A stretch of DNA of 64,000 bases from Saccharospirillum alexandrii_A (GCF_043641555.1 NZ_JBHZRJ010000005.1:186001-250000), one strand, 5' to 3'. Positions 25,074-34,500 are shown, counted from the stretch's first letter. Numbers and translations are program-made. The notes: generated by a model not told the origin, from the letters alone.

Positions 25074-26471
25074 TCAATCGCCTTCGGTGGATGAGGTCCG
25101 GGCGCCGTTGGTCCGATGACCTGCCGACAACTCGGTGGCCACACTGTCCGGCAATTTCTGTCGCACAGTGGCGCCCAGTTCTTCGAGTATTTCAACCTGA
25201 CGCACCAGAGAACCGCGACCGTCGCGCAGTGTTTTCCAGGCGGTGTCGTAGGTGTTGCTGGCGGTGTTGATCTGGCTGCCGAGCTTTTCCATGTGCATCG
25301 CAAAGGTGCGCAATTTGTCGTACACCTTGCCGGCCTGGTCGAACAGTTGCTTGGCGTTCACATTCTGGCGTTCCAGCGTCCACAGGTTGGCCACGGTGCG
25401 CAGCGTGGCCAATAAGGTGGTGGGCGTTACGACAACAATATTCTGTTTGAAGCCATCGTTAAACAGCGCCGGATCGGATTGGAAGGCGGCGACAAAGGCA
25501 GGCTCGATGGGCATGAACATCAGCACGAAATCCGGTGAGTTCAAACCGTTCAGATGCGGGTAGTTTTTATCGCTTAAGCTACGAATGTGCTGGCGCACCG
25601 CCGCGACGTGCCGTTTCAGGGCCAGCTCGCGTTCCAGTTCAGTATCGGCGGCAACGTACTGCTGGTAATCGTTCAGCGAGACTTTGCTGTCGATGATCAG
25701 GTGTTTTCCATCGGGCAGGTTGACCAGAAAATCCGGTCGTTTGTTCTGGCCGTTGTCGTCTTTGAAGTTGGCTTCCCGGTCGTACTCACGGCCGCGTTGC
25801 AGGCCGGCGCTTTCCAGTATTTTCTCGGCCTGCATTTCACCCCAGTTGCCCTGCAGTTTCTTATCGCCCTTGAGCGCGCGGGTCAGGTCATCGGCCTGCT
25901 GGTTCAGTTGGGTATTCAGATCTTTGAGCTGGGTCAGCTGGCTCATCAGCTCAGTGTGGCCCCGGGTATCCTGAGTGTGAATGTCGTCGATGCGCTTGCG
26001 GAATTCCTGCACCTGTTCACGAAACGGGGTCAGCAAGGCGTTGAGGCTGGTCTGGTTTTGTTCACTGAAGCGCTTGCCCTTGGCTTCAAAAATCTCGTTG
26101 GCCAGTTGGCTGAATTCGGCTTTCAGGGCATCGCGGGTATCGGTCAGTAGTGCCACTTGTTCGCGGTGGTGTTTTTGCTCGGCCTGGTGTTGGGATTCCA
26201 GCCCGGCCAGGCGGGTTTCGCGCTGGCGCAACTGCGCCAACAAGCGATCGTTCTGGGTTTGCATGTCGTCGAGCCGGGTTTCCAGTCGCTGCGACTCCGA
26301 GGTGTGGCGTGACAGGTCAAACAACGTTTGCTGGTGCTTAACCTCAGCGTCTGCCAGTGCAGCCTCCAACTGACGGCGCGTGCGAACGGCGAAGCCACCC
26401 ACCACCAACCCTCCCAGGGTGCACGACAGGGCCAGGCTGATCCAGACTTCCGGCAATTGCCACCACAGCAT
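25074..26471 (-). CDS. rmuC: DNA recombination protein RmuC
   Basis: 465 residues: an N-terminal membrane anchor (about 8-28), a long coiled coil (about 30-130), and the conserved RmuC nuclease-like domain (about 135-430). Family patterns visible are GNWGEMQAEKILESAGL, KRPDFLVNLPDGKHLIIDSKVSL and FVLMFMPIEPAF. RmuC limits recombination between inverted repeats in E. coli, which is suggestive in a chromosome so rich in long inverted repeats, but that link is only an inference. It lies just downstream of the pseudouridine synthase gene on the same strand. Confidence 0.9.
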   Translation of the reverse strand: MLWWQLPEVWISLALSCTLGGLVVGGFAVRTRRQLEAALADAEVKHQQTLFDLSRHTSESQRLETRLDDMQTQNDRLLAQLRQRETRLAGLESQHQAEQKHHREQVALLTDTRDALKAEFSQLANEIFEAKGKRFSEQNQTSLNALLTPFREQVQEFRKRIDDIHTQDTRGHTELMSQLTQLKDLNTQLNQQADDLTRALKGDKKLQGNWGEMQAEKILESAGLQRGREYDREANFKDDNGQNKRPDFLVNLPDGKHLIIDSKVSLNDYQQYVAADTELERELALKRHVAAVRQHIRSLSDKNYPHLNGLNSPDFVLMFMPIEPAFVAAFQSDPALFNDGFKQNIVVVTPTTLLATLRTVANLWTLERQNVNAKQLFDQAGKVYDKLRTFAMHMEKLGSQINTASNTYDTAWKTLRDGRGSLVRQVEILEELGATVRQKLPDSVATELSAGHRTNGARTSSTEGD

Positions 26472-26485
26472 CCGGCTCTCCTTGC

Positions 26486-27160
26486 TTATTGATCAGCGGA
26501 AGCGCTGGCTTCCCGGGTTGCCAACATCTCGGGCAAGCCCAACGCGCGCCAACGCTCAAACCAGTGCCCCTGCGGAATGGCTTCGAAGGCGTAGTGCCGG
26601 TCTTGCCAGTCGAATGCCAGACGGTGGGCATGCAGATACAGACGCTCGGCCTCGCTGCCGCCATAGCGTTTATCGCCGATGATTGGACACGACAGGCTTT
26701 TCATTGCCACGCGCAGCTGATGCGTCTTGCCGGTTTGGGGCAGCAAGGTATAGCCACGAATACCGGGGTCCAGGGAAACCGACGTAAAACGGGTAATAGC
26801 CGGGTGTTCCCGGGTTCGAGCCAGCATCCACTGACCGCGTCGGCTGCGCACCATATCGCCAATGACGGTACCCTGTTTTTTACTGGGCTTATGATCGCTG
26901 ACGGCGAGGTACTGTTTTCGAATCTGACGGTATTGAAACTGCATGCTCAGTGCGCGGTTAGCGGCGGCGTTACGCGCCATCAGCACCAGGCCGGTGGTCG
27001 GTTTATCGAGCCGGTGAACCGGGAAAACATCGCCACCAAGCTGGGCACGCGCCCAGCGCAATAGCCCCCAGCTGTCTTCGGATTCCTGGACGGTCCAGCC
27101 AGCGGGTTTGTCGAGCACGCAAAAATGCGGATTGCATTCGATGATGGCCGGTGGAATCAC
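26486..27160 (-). CDS. RluA-family RNA pseudouridine synthase
   Basis: 224 residues. The catalytic motif HRLDKPTTGL is at 49-58, with D52 as the nucleophilic aspartate that isomerises uridine in rRNA or tRNA. LLPQTGKTHQLRVAM and GDKRYGG are the later family motifs. No S4 domain is present, so it resembles the short TIGR01621-like or RluA-like forms. The start is a GTG that overlaps the stop of the SRPBCC gene (GTGA), so the two are coupled. The RNA target is unknown. Confidence 0.85.
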   Translation of the reverse strand: MIPPAIIECNPHFCVLDKPAGWTVQESEDSWGLLRWARAQLGGDVFPVHRLDKPTTGLVLMARNAAANRALSMQFQYRQIRKQYLAVSDHKPSKKQGTVIGDMVRSRRGQWMLARTREHPAITRFTSVSLDPGIRGYTLLPQTGKTHQLRVAMKSLSCPIIGDKRYGGSEAERLYLHAHRLAFDWQDRHYAFEAIPQGHWFERWRALGLPEMLATREASASADQ

Positions 27161-27594
27161 GTCCAGACACTCAAATCATCGTCGTTGACCGGCAAGTCAT
27201 CGTTGTGATGACACTGCAGGCGCAGTTTCATCAGGCGTTCGCCCCACCGAGTATTCTCGGCCGCGAGATCTGCCTCGTTCAGACGCCAGTCGCGATGTTC
27301 CAGCCGAATGGTGAAGCCGCGCTCGGCCTTTTCCAGGGTCCACAGCACCAGGGTGTTTTCCCAGTCCGGGTCACCCAGCACGCACAGCCATTCCAGAGTT
27401 TTGTCGGGCTCTTCCTCAACCACTTTGAGCGTTACCGGACTGTCCAGATCATCCGAGCTCAGTCGCCAGCAATCGCCGCCGGCAATACTGACGGTGCCAT
27501 CCCACCACGCTTGCAGGCCGAGTCGGGTTGTCAGCATTTCCCAGATTCGGCTGGCCGATGCGTCGATTGTGATCTGATGAAGCAATGTAGCCAT
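27157..27594 (-). CDS. SRPBCC (START-like) domain protein
   Basis: About 145 residues forming one START/Bet v1-like fold: ITIDASASRIWEMLTTRLGLQAWW near the start and the C-terminal helix AENTRWGERLMKLRLQC. Such domains bind hydrophobic ligands, and AHSA1-type members are co-chaperone-like; no role can be assigned. I place the start at the ATG at 27594, preceded by a purine-rich GGTGAGGGTGG. A longer frame to 27636 adds an arginine-rich stretch of doubtful value. It is coupled to the pseudouridine synthase gene. Confidence 0.65.
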   Translation of the reverse strand: MATLLHQITIDASASRIWEMLTTRLGLQAWWDGTVSIAGGDCWRLSSDDLDSPVTLKVVEEEPDKTLEWLCVLGDPDWENTLVLWTLEKAERGFTIRLEHRDWRLNEADLAAENTRWGERLMKLRLQCHHNDDLPVNDDDLSVWT

Positions 27595-27723
27595 AACCAC
27601 CCTCACCCGGCTTGGGCCGGATCTCGTTTCATTCATTCGTCAGCACTATTCTGACACGATTCGCCTGTTCAAGTCGCCCATCGCGAACTATGGTGGCGGG
27701 ATGTTGATCGCTGACCCACCCCT

Positions 27724-28674
27724 ATGAATGCACATGGCTCACCGCTGGCACTGACGCCTGAGGCCTCGCTGAATCGCATGCCAGTCGTCATGACCGCGCA
27801 GGATAACCCCCGCCCTGCCCGGTACTGGGTTTCGACACCGGCGTTGCTGTCGCTGATTCATGAACACAACCCGGGTGACGAACGCTCGGTTCGCCAGTTC
27901 CTGACGACGTTCAGCGGCGAAGCCGGGGCAGACCAGGCTATTCTGCAGACCTTTGCCACACGCCTGATCCGGGTGATTCAAACCGCCCACACCGGTCAGG
28001 CCTGGGCGGATGGGTCCGATTTTCAACGCCGGTACGCGCACTATTGGCAAAGCTGCGAAACACTGGTGCTGGCAGGCGGGCTGACCAGTGGCGAATTTGG
28101 CCAACAACTGGCGCACCTGCTGGAAAACGCGCTGGCGCCGTTGAACGTGCTGGTGTCACCCTGGGCCGGGCAAACCGGTCTGGTTGGGCTGGCTCAGCAT
28201 TATGGATCGGCTGAGCCGCTGGTGGTGATGGATTTTGGCGCCACCGGCATCAAACGCGGGCTGGCTTACCATCATGGCAACCGCATTGTTCCGCTACCAG
28301 AGCTGACGGTAGATCACTGGCTGGACGATCAGGGCCTGTTCAGAGCCGATGCCTTCCGGGCGGTTCTGAAGGACACCCGCGAGCATCTCGACGGACGCCT
28401 GCCAGTGGCCATTAGCCTGGCCTGCTATCTCGACCACGGCCACCCGCACGACTATCACTCCGGCGTTTACCACCGGCTTATTGAAGATTGTGAGCACCTG
28501 GCGACCACGCTGCACCAGCAGTGGTTACCAGGCGCCGGTTTCTCAGGGCTGGCCTTACTGGAACACGACAGCACCGCAGCGGCGCTGGCGTTTCGGTTTT
28601 CAAAACCGGCCATGATGGTGACGCTGGGCACGGGCCTCGGTGTTGGGGTGTGCCCGCGTCATGGGGGTGTGTAG
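27724..28674 (+). CDS. ROK/ASKHA-fold sugar-kinase-like protein with apparent circular permutation
   Basis: 316 residues. The ASKHA motifs are present but reordered. The adenosine-type motif TLVLAGGL (113-120), normally C-terminal, comes first, after a helical stretch like the ROK C-terminal helices. Phosphate-1 DFGATGIKRG (170-179) lies in the middle. A catalytic-Asp-like EHDSTAAALAF (280-290) and phosphate-2 TLGTGLGVG (300-308) come last, and the protein ends eight residues later. A normal ROK kinase has phosphate-1, catalytic Asp, phosphate-2, then adenosine. The sequence is a single unbroken frame. Kinase activity and substrate are unknown. The start is uncertain; ATG codons at residues 19 and 23 are alternatives. 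Confidence 0.6.
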   Translation: MNAHGSPLALTPEASLNRMPVVMTAQDNPRPARYWVSTPALLSLIHEHNPGDERSVRQFLTTFSGEAGADQAILQTFATRLIRVIQTAHTGQAWADGSDFQRRYAHYWQSCETLVLAGGLTSGEFGQQLAHLLENALAPLNVLVSPWAGQTGLVGLAQHYGSAEPLVVMDFGATGIKRGLAYHHGNRIVPLPELTVDHWLDDQGLFRADAFRAVLKDTREHLDGRLPVAISLACYLDHGHPHDYHSGVYHRLIEDCEHLATTLHQQWLPGAGFSGLALLEHDSTAAALAFRFSKPAMMVTLGTGLGVGVCPRHGGV

Positions 28675-28807
28675 ACGCCAAAGGCAATGCGCAACAATGC
28701 CGAACAGTGTCATCATTTCCCCTGGCCAGGGGCTTTGAAGCAGTATCCGCAAGCCTCTGATCAGGGCTATACTGAAAAAACCCTTAACCAAGCCGAGGAT
28801 AGACTGC

Positions 28808-31426
28808 ATGCTGGTAGTGAGTCTGGTCACCGCGTTGTTGCTGTTGCTGGCGACCTTTTTCGTAGGCTCAACGGGTGGCGATGCAGCCCTTGCAGCCACT
28901 GCCGCCACTGCCCTGTTAGTGGGTGCTTACTATCAAAAACACCTCACCGCAATGCACCTTGCCATTCTCGCAGCGGTCACCGTCGTGCCGGCAACCCAGT
29001 GGTTTGAAGTGCTGGTGATTGAACGGGACCGAAGTGAGCAACAGCAGGTCGTACGGGAACAGATAGGCCACCTTTCCAGCCAACTGGAAACCGCCCTGAT
29101 CGCCAATCGGGGGTACCTGGACGCACTGAGCTTGCTGGCCTCTACAGAACCCGACGTCAGCGAGGCACGCTACCGGCAATGGTTACAGCAATTGATCCCG
29201 GCGCAGACCTTCAGCTTGCTGAACACCACCATCACCAACCAGTTCGTGATCACCCACGTTTACCCCCCTGAGCCGCAAAATCTTGCCCTGCTCGGCACCA
29301 ACCTGGCGCTGGTGCCCGACCAGGTCGATGATATCCGCGAGGTAATGGAAACCCAGATGGCCAAAATCGTTGGCCCCCTAACCGTGTTACAGGGCGACAC
29401 GGCACTGGTCTACCGCCTGCCAATTTCCGGCCAGCCACACATGATCATTTCGGGCGTGGTCTCACTGGATCAGGTCATCGCGCGGGCTGTCTCTGGTGTG
29501 GATAACCTGAAATTGGGTTTGTCGGTCAGCCGAGGTGATGACACAACCCGACTGTTCAGCCAGGGCACACTGGGTCGTCACCGGGTATCCACCCAGTTTG
29601 ACCACGGCGGCCTGTCCTGGTCGGTTCTGGCCGAGCCCCAGGCAGGCTGGGTAACCCCCACCCAAACACTGTGGATGACCCGCGCCTCGGCCTTTGCGGT
29701 CTGGCTATTCATCGTCTTGCTACTGGGTTCGCAGTACCGCGTCATGCGTCAGCGTGAACAGGAGCGGCTGCAGTTGAAAATTCAGGAAAGCAAACTGCTG
29801 GAAGCACAGCGGCTCGGCCGGCTGGGTTCCTGGACCTCGTTGCCAGCCAATCAGTTTGCACTCTCGGCCCCGCTGATGGAATTGCTCGGCACCGATCAGC
29901 CCAGGCTGAACCGGGAGGCGATGATCAACTACATCTACGAGCCCGACCGGCCCTACTTCACCATGCATATCCAGAGCGTACTGGACGGCAGCCAGCCCTT
30001 TGCCCGCTTCGAACACCGCATTATTACGCCGAGCGCCCTGCTCTGGGTCGAACAAACCATTGCCCTGAACGACAACCAGGAACTGACCGGGATGCTGCGC
30101 GACATCACCGAGATCAAGTCAACCGAGGCCGAGCTGCAGAAGCTCAACTACTACGATTCACTCACCGGGGCGTCCAACCGGAATTTCTTCGGCAAGCAGG
30201 TGCAACAGGGCATTTCGCTGTCGCAACGCAACCAGAATCACCTGGCGCTGGTGCTGTTTGACCTCGACAACTTCAAGACCATCAATACCAACTACGGCCA
30301 CACCGTCGGCGATGAAGTACTCAAACAACTGACCGAACGCATCAAATACTGCATTCGCAACAGCGATACCGTCGCCCGCCTGTCTGGCGATACCTTCGCT
30401 ATTTGCCTGCAAAACCTGAAAGACCCCAGCCACTCCATCTTTGTGGCTGATACCCTGCTGAAATCCATCACCGAGATCATTGAGATCGACGAAGTGCGCA
30501 TCAGCATCACCGCAACGCTGGGCATCGCCACCAGCCCGACCGACGACATCGACTACGAGGGCCTGGTCAAGAAAGCCGAGATCGCCCTGCGCAAGGCCAA
30601 AGAGATCGACCGAGGCAGCTACCAGTTCTATTCCGACCAGATGAACCTCGAAAACGATCGCCGCCAGGACATTCTGCGCCTGTTGCCCTATGCCCTGCAA
30701 AACAACGAATTTCACCTGGTGCTGCAACCCCGGGTCGACCGGGTTGACCGGCGCTGGTGCAGCCTGGAAGTTTTGATACGCTGGAACAGCCCTGAACTGG
30801 GCGTGGTTTCACCTGGCGAATTTATTCCCATCGCCGAAGGCAGCCATTTGATTGTCGAGATCGGCAACTGGGTTATCCGACGTGCCCTGGAAGAGTTCAG
30901 CGAGCACCTGGATCAGCTTGACGATGACGTCGTCGTGTCAATCAACCTATCGCCCAAGCAGCTGGAAGAGCGGAATCTCAGCCTGTTCATCGCCAGTGAA
31001 ATACACCAGGCCAATGTGCCTGCAAACCGCGTTGAATTCGAGATAACCGAGCATTCACTGACCGAAGAATCCGATACGACACTGACCGCCATGGCCGAGC
31101 TCTCGTCGATGGGCATTCGCTTTGCCATGGATGATTTCGGCACCGGATACTCCAACCTGGGCATGTTGCAAGCGCTACCGCTGCACGTTCTCAAGATTGA
31201 TCAGCGCTTTATTCAGCGCCTCGAAGACGGGCCCAGGCACCTGGCCCTGGTCGAAGCCATTATCGATCTGGGCCATACGCTCGACCTGACAGTGGTCGCC
31301 GAAGGTGTAGAAACCGAAGCCCAGGTCAGACTGCTGGAGGAGCTGGGCTGTGACGAACTGCAAGGCTACTACTTCTACCGTCCGCAACCTTTCACAGAAC
31401 TGCTGAAGGAGCGCGTGAACAGCTAG
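28808..31426 (+). CDS. CHASE-like / PAS / GGDEF (degenerate) / EAL c-di-GMP protein
   Basis: 872 residues. Hydrophobic segments near 3-60 and at about 296-316 flank an extracytoplasmic CHASE-like sensor (about 75-290). Then come a PAS domain (about 335-445), GGDEF (about 455-610) and EAL (about 625-865). The GGDEF signature reads SGDTF (about 525-529), which should abolish cyclase activity. The EAL domain keeps its key residues: EVL near 654, INLSP, EITEH, DDFGTGYSNL near 774, KIDQRF and EGVE. The likely net role is c-di-GMP hydrolysis under control of a periplasmic ligand. The ATG start has GAGGA eight bases upstream. Confidence 0.85.
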   Translation: MLVVSLVTALLLLLATFFVGSTGGDAALAATAATALLVGAYYQKHLTAMHLAILAAVTVVPATQWFEVLVIERDRSEQQQVVREQIGHLSSQLETALIANRGYLDALSLLASTEPDVSEARYRQWLQQLIPAQTFSLLNTTITNQFVITHVYPPEPQNLALLGTNLALVPDQVDDIREVMETQMAKIVGPLTVLQGDTALVYRLPISGQPHMIISGVVSLDQVIARAVSGVDNLKLGLSVSRGDDTTRLFSQGTLGRHRVSTQFDHGGLSWSVLAEPQAGWVTPTQTLWMTRASAFAVWLFIVLLLGSQYRVMRQREQERLQLKIQESKLLEAQRLGRLGSWTSLPANQFALSAPLMELLGTDQPRLNREAMINYIYEPDRPYFTMHIQSVLDGSQPFARFEHRIITPSALLWVEQTIALNDNQELTGMLRDITEIKSTEAELQKLNYYDSLTGASNRNFFGKQVQQGISLSQRNQNHLALVLFDLDNFKTINTNYGHTVGDEVLKQLTERIKYCIRNSDTVARLSGDTFAICLQNLKDPSHSIFVADTLLKSITEIIEIDEVRISITATLGIATSPTDDIDYEGLVKKAEIALRKAKEIDRGSYQFYSDQMNLENDRRQDILRLLPYALQNNEFHLVLQPRVDRVDRRWCSLEVLIRWNSPELGVVSPGEFIPIAEGSHLIVEIGNWVIRRALEEFSEHLDQLDDDVVVSINLSPKQLEERNLSLFIASEIHQANVPANRVEFEITEHSLTEESDTTLTAMAELSSMGIRFAMDDFGTGYSNLGMLQALPLHVLKIDQRFIQRLEDGPRHLALVEAIIDLGHTLDLTVVAEGVETEAQVRLLEELGCDELQGYYFYRPQPFTELLKERVNS

Positions 31427-31521
31427 CAGGCCTGCCCCTGGGGCAACAGGAAACCTAACCAGCCTAACAAGGGGCACCACCTCAAATAATGCCAGATCGG
31501 GTGCCATAAACCCTGCCGCAT

Positions 31522-32769
31522 TCAAGCCAGCGTGCGCGGATCCACCGATTTCTCGGCCCAGGCTTTACGGCGCGACCAGGCTGCCGCCATAACCGTGGTG
31601 GCGGCAAACGCCACAAACAGCGCAGCGACCAGCCCGGCAGGCAGCAGCCAGCCAGACACCCACCAGGGCAAGGTGGCACAGAGCAGCCAAAACGCGGCCG
31701 CAAGCCGGGTAGCGTATTTGCGTTGCTCCAGAATCCGGCCATTAATATACAGTCCGCCGCCCAGCGGAACGAAATGCGCCAGCGCCAGACCAAACGTCAG
31801 GTCATTGGTGAACAGCAGGAACCAGACGGTCCAGCCCATCAGCACAATGTGTATCGCGACCACAACGGCACTGACAACGGCTGACGGCGCGTTATTGAAC
31901 TTCTGTTGAGTGTCCGGCAGGCAACGCGGCAGTGGATGGTTTTCTTTTACGTCCTCCGGTCGCCAGCCGGTAGGCATAAACCAGATACGCAGTTTGTCTT
32001 TCCAGCTACGGGCGTGCCAGGCATCCTGAATCAGTTGCCCCCACACATGCCAGTTGGCGAAAAACGGATTCCAGCTGTGCAGCGGTTTGCGTACGCCATA
32101 AGCGCAGGGTTCGTCCGCCAGCTCCGGCTGGTAGGTCCGGAACAGGCGGTCCCAGAGAATGAAGACACCGCCAAAATTGCGATCTATATAGGGGTCGTTA
32201 ATGGCATGATGCACGCGGTGGTTCATCGGCGTCACAAACACCTTTTCATACCAGCCCAGCGTGCCGATAAAGCGCGTATGCACCCAGTACTGATAAATCA
32301 GATTCAGCGAACCGACGGTGACAATCACCTCGGGTGGAAAGCCAACAAACAGCATGGGCAAATAGAAAATCGAGCCGATCACAAAGCCATTGAACGGCTG
32401 GCGCAATGCCGTAGAGAGATTGAATTCCTCACTCTGGTGATGCACCACATGAATGCCCCAGAGCACATTGATCTGGTGCTGGCTGCGGTGGCTCCAGTAA
32501 TAGCAGAAATCGTAAAACACAAAGGCCACCACCCACAGCAGTGGCGTCATGGTCAGTTCGCCGTGCGGCAGTACCGCCCACAGCGTGGCGTAAGCCAGGA
32601 AGCTCACCAGCCGGGTGGCAAAACCCATGGTCTGGCTGAGCATACCGGTGCTGAGCGAGGCGATGGCATCGTTGGTGCGGTAATAACCGGTTTTCTTGCG
32701 CCAGTCGACAACCAACTCGATCAACAGCAACAGCATAAAGCCGGGAATGGCATAGAGAATCAGATTCAC
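31522..32769 (-). CDS. Fatty acid hydroxylase superfamily protein, alkylglycerol monooxygenase-like
   Basis: 415-residue integral membrane di-iron enzyme. The histidine clusters are visible: H94 and H98 (WSHRSQHQ), H107, H110 and H111 (HVVHHQSEEFN), H164, and H184, H187, H188 (NHRVHHAIN). The overall pattern, including FGGVFILWDRLFRTYQPE, resembles TMEM195/AGMO, which cleaves the ether bond of alkylglycerols, more than it does plain sterol desaturases. A lysoplasmalogenase-like gene lies immediately upstream on the same strand, supporting an ether-lipid role. The ATG start is at 32769. Confidence 0.78.
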   Translation of the reverse strand: MNLILYAIPGFMLLLLIELVVDWRKKTGYYRTNDAIASLSTGMLSQTMGFATRLVSFLAYATLWAVLPHGELTMTPLLWVVAFVFYDFCYYWSHRSQHQINVLWGIHVVHHQSEEFNLSTALRQPFNGFVIGSIFYLPMLFVGFPPEVIVTVGSLNLIYQYWVHTRFIGTLGWYEKVFVTPMNHRVHHAINDPYIDRNFGGVFILWDRLFRTYQPELADEPCAYGVRKPLHSWNPFFANWHVWGQLIQDAWHARSWKDKLRIWFMPTGWRPEDVKENHPLPRCLPDTQQKFNNAPSAVVSAVVVAIHIVLMGWTVWFLLFTNDLTFGLALAHFVPLGGGLYINGRILEQRKYATRLAAAFWLLCATLPWWVSGWLLPAGLVAALFVAFAATTVMAAAWSRRKAWAEKSVDPRTLA

Positions 32770-32910
32770 GCAGAACCTCCACTTGCTGACCCGGATGCAG
32801 TATAGCCGCCCGGTCGCCGTGTGTTATTGTTATTAAAACGACAGTCTGACCCCACACCCGGGGCAAACGCAACCGACGGTCCGCGCCTCTGCTTTAGGAA
32901 GGCCTAATGC

Positions 32911-32938
32911 TTAAAACCGAACGCCGACCTTGGCGTTC
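32911..32938 (-). terminator. Possible terminator after the lysoplasmalogenase gene
   Basis: On the minus strand GAACGCC, six bases, GGCGTTC (32938 to 32919) is followed by GGTTTTAAG. It stands 28 bp beyond the end of the YhhN-like gene. The stem is short and the T run only four bases, so termination would be partial. Confidence 0.45.
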
Positions 32939-32965
32939 TGTTCATCAATCACGCAACGCTTTTCC

Positions 32966-33577
32966 TCAATCCCGCAACAAGGCCCGCACAATGCAGAACT
33001 GGGCTAAATAGTAAGTCAGCATCACCGCCCAGGGCTGGCCCGCGAAGGGCGATGCAAACAGGCCAATGGCGATCAGAGAGTCCGACAGAATAAACACCGC
33101 CGCCCCAAAAAACGCCGGATACAACGCAAAACGGCTGTTCAAAGCCGCCACGCCCATGAACAAAATAGCGACCATGTACGCCAGTACCGGCACCGTAAGG
33201 GCGGCCAGATTTGGCCAGCACCAGACTAGTACCGCCATGGCCCATACCAGCAGAAACACCACCCAGGCAAACCGGTCAGGCCGCCAGGCAAAGCGCCCGG
33301 CAAACAAAACACCGTACGTCAGTTGGGCAATCAGAAAAGCACCGAGCCCAAACACAAAGAGATTCAGCTCCAGCAAAACATCACCCAGCGAACTGATCAG
33401 AATGGCCACCAATAACCATGGCTTCGCTGGCACCGACGGCGCACGCAACACGGCAAAGGCCAGCAACCAGATCGGAGCCGCCTTGATCACCCACTCGAAC
33501 GCAAAGGGCGATCCCAGCATGGCGATCAGATAGATCAGCGCCAGTGCCCAGTAGCTCTGTTTAATCGCAATGCTCAT
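32966..33577 (-). CDS. YhhN/TMEM86 family lysoplasmalogenase-like protein
   Basis: 203-residue membrane protein with about eight hydrophobic segments and the family features ISSLGDVLLELN, MVAILFMGVAALNSRF and GAAVFILSDSLIAIG; the two acidic sites GD and SD are conserved. TMEM86B hydrolyses the vinyl-ether bond of lysoplasmalogens. The ATG at 33577 has AAGGAG seven bases upstream and overlaps the EamA stop; the open frame upstream of it is not family-like. It lies upstream of the AGMO-like gene, 196 bp away. Confidence 0.78.
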   Translation of the reverse strand: MSIAIKQSYWALALIYLIAMLGSPFAFEWVIKAAPIWLLAFAVLRAPSVPAKPWLLVAILISSLGDVLLELNLFVFGLGAFLIAQLTYGVLFAGRFAWRPDRFAWVVFLLVWAMAVLVWCWPNLAALTVPVLAYMVAILFMGVAALNSRFALYPAFFGAAVFILSDSLIAIGLFASPFAGQPWAVMLTYYLAQFCIVRALLRD

Positions 33578-34500
33578 TCCGCTACTCCTTTGGCTTTTTG
33601 CCGCAGTTGCGTCAACAGCAAGGTCAACGCAACACCCACAATGACGCAGACAATGCCCAGCCACTGGGCCCCCGACACCGGCTCACGCAGCACCACAAGC
33701 GTCAGCAGCGCATTGAACAGCGGTGCCGTGGTCATCATCAGCCCGGCTATGTTGGCATTACTGGCCCCCACCGCCTTGATCCAGGAGAAGAACGCGACAA
33801 GCGACGGAAACACCGCCACATACGCCACCGTCCACCACAAGTCAGTCGGCGGGATCAGAGTCTCACCACGCAAAGCCCCGCTCAGCCAGAACGGCACGAT
33901 CATCAAACTGCCCAGGCCAATGAAAAAGGTCAGCATACCCACACTGTTCACTTCCCAGACCGGCAGCTTCTTCAACAACACCGAATAAAAAGACCAACTG
34001 ATCAACCCGATAAAGAAAATACCATCGCCAATCAGTGACTGGCCACCAATGCTAAGCGCCATCTGACCATCGGTCAGCACCACAAAGGCGCCAAAGACTG
34101 CCAGCGTGGCGGTGAGCCACTGGGCGACGCTCATACGGCCAATGCCCAGCCAGGCACTGAGCATAAAGATCATCACCGGCATCAGGGCCGCCATAGCGCC
34201 CACATTCACCGGCTGGGTGTATTTAAGCGCCCAGTACTGAAGTGTGTTGTACAACGTGACACTCAACAACGCCAGTAACAGCAACGTCTTAAAATGAGTG
34301 CGATACCAGGGCCACTGGCGCCGGATGTGTGGAATACCAAAAGGCGCAATCAGCAAAAACGCCAGCCACCAGCGAAACTGGGACAGCGTAAAGGCCGGCA
34401 GCGACACCACGGCAATCTTGCCGACGATGGCGTTGGTCGCCCAAAAAAAGTTAGCCATCGCCGAGAAACCAATAGCGATGAGAAGTTGGCGTGAAGTCAT
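33574..34500 (-). CDS. EamA/DMT family transporter
   Basis: 308 residues with ten predicted membrane helices in two EamA repeats: FFWATNAIVGKIAV opens the first, and SWSFYSVLLKKLPV, about half way along, opens the second. Drug/metabolite transporters of this type export amino acids, metabolites or drugs; the substrate is unknown. It overlaps the lysoplasmalogenase start by four bases, so the two are translated together. The ATG start is at 34500. Upstream lies repeat copy C. Confidence 0.85.
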   Translation of the reverse strand: MTSRQLLIAIGFSAMANFFWATNAIVGKIAVVSLPAFTLSQFRWWLAFLLIAPFGIPHIRRQWPWYRTHFKTLLLLALLSVTLYNTLQYWALKYTQPVNVGAMAALMPVMIFMLSAWLGIGRMSVAQWLTATLAVFGAFVVLTDGQMALSIGGQSLIGDGIFFIGLISWSFYSVLLKKLPVWEVNSVGMLTFFIGLGSLMIVPFWLSGALRGETLIPPTDLWWTVAYVAVFPSLVAFFSWIKAVGASNANIAGLMMTTAPLFNALLTLVVLREPVSGAQWLGIVCVIVGVALTLLLTQLRQKAKGVAE

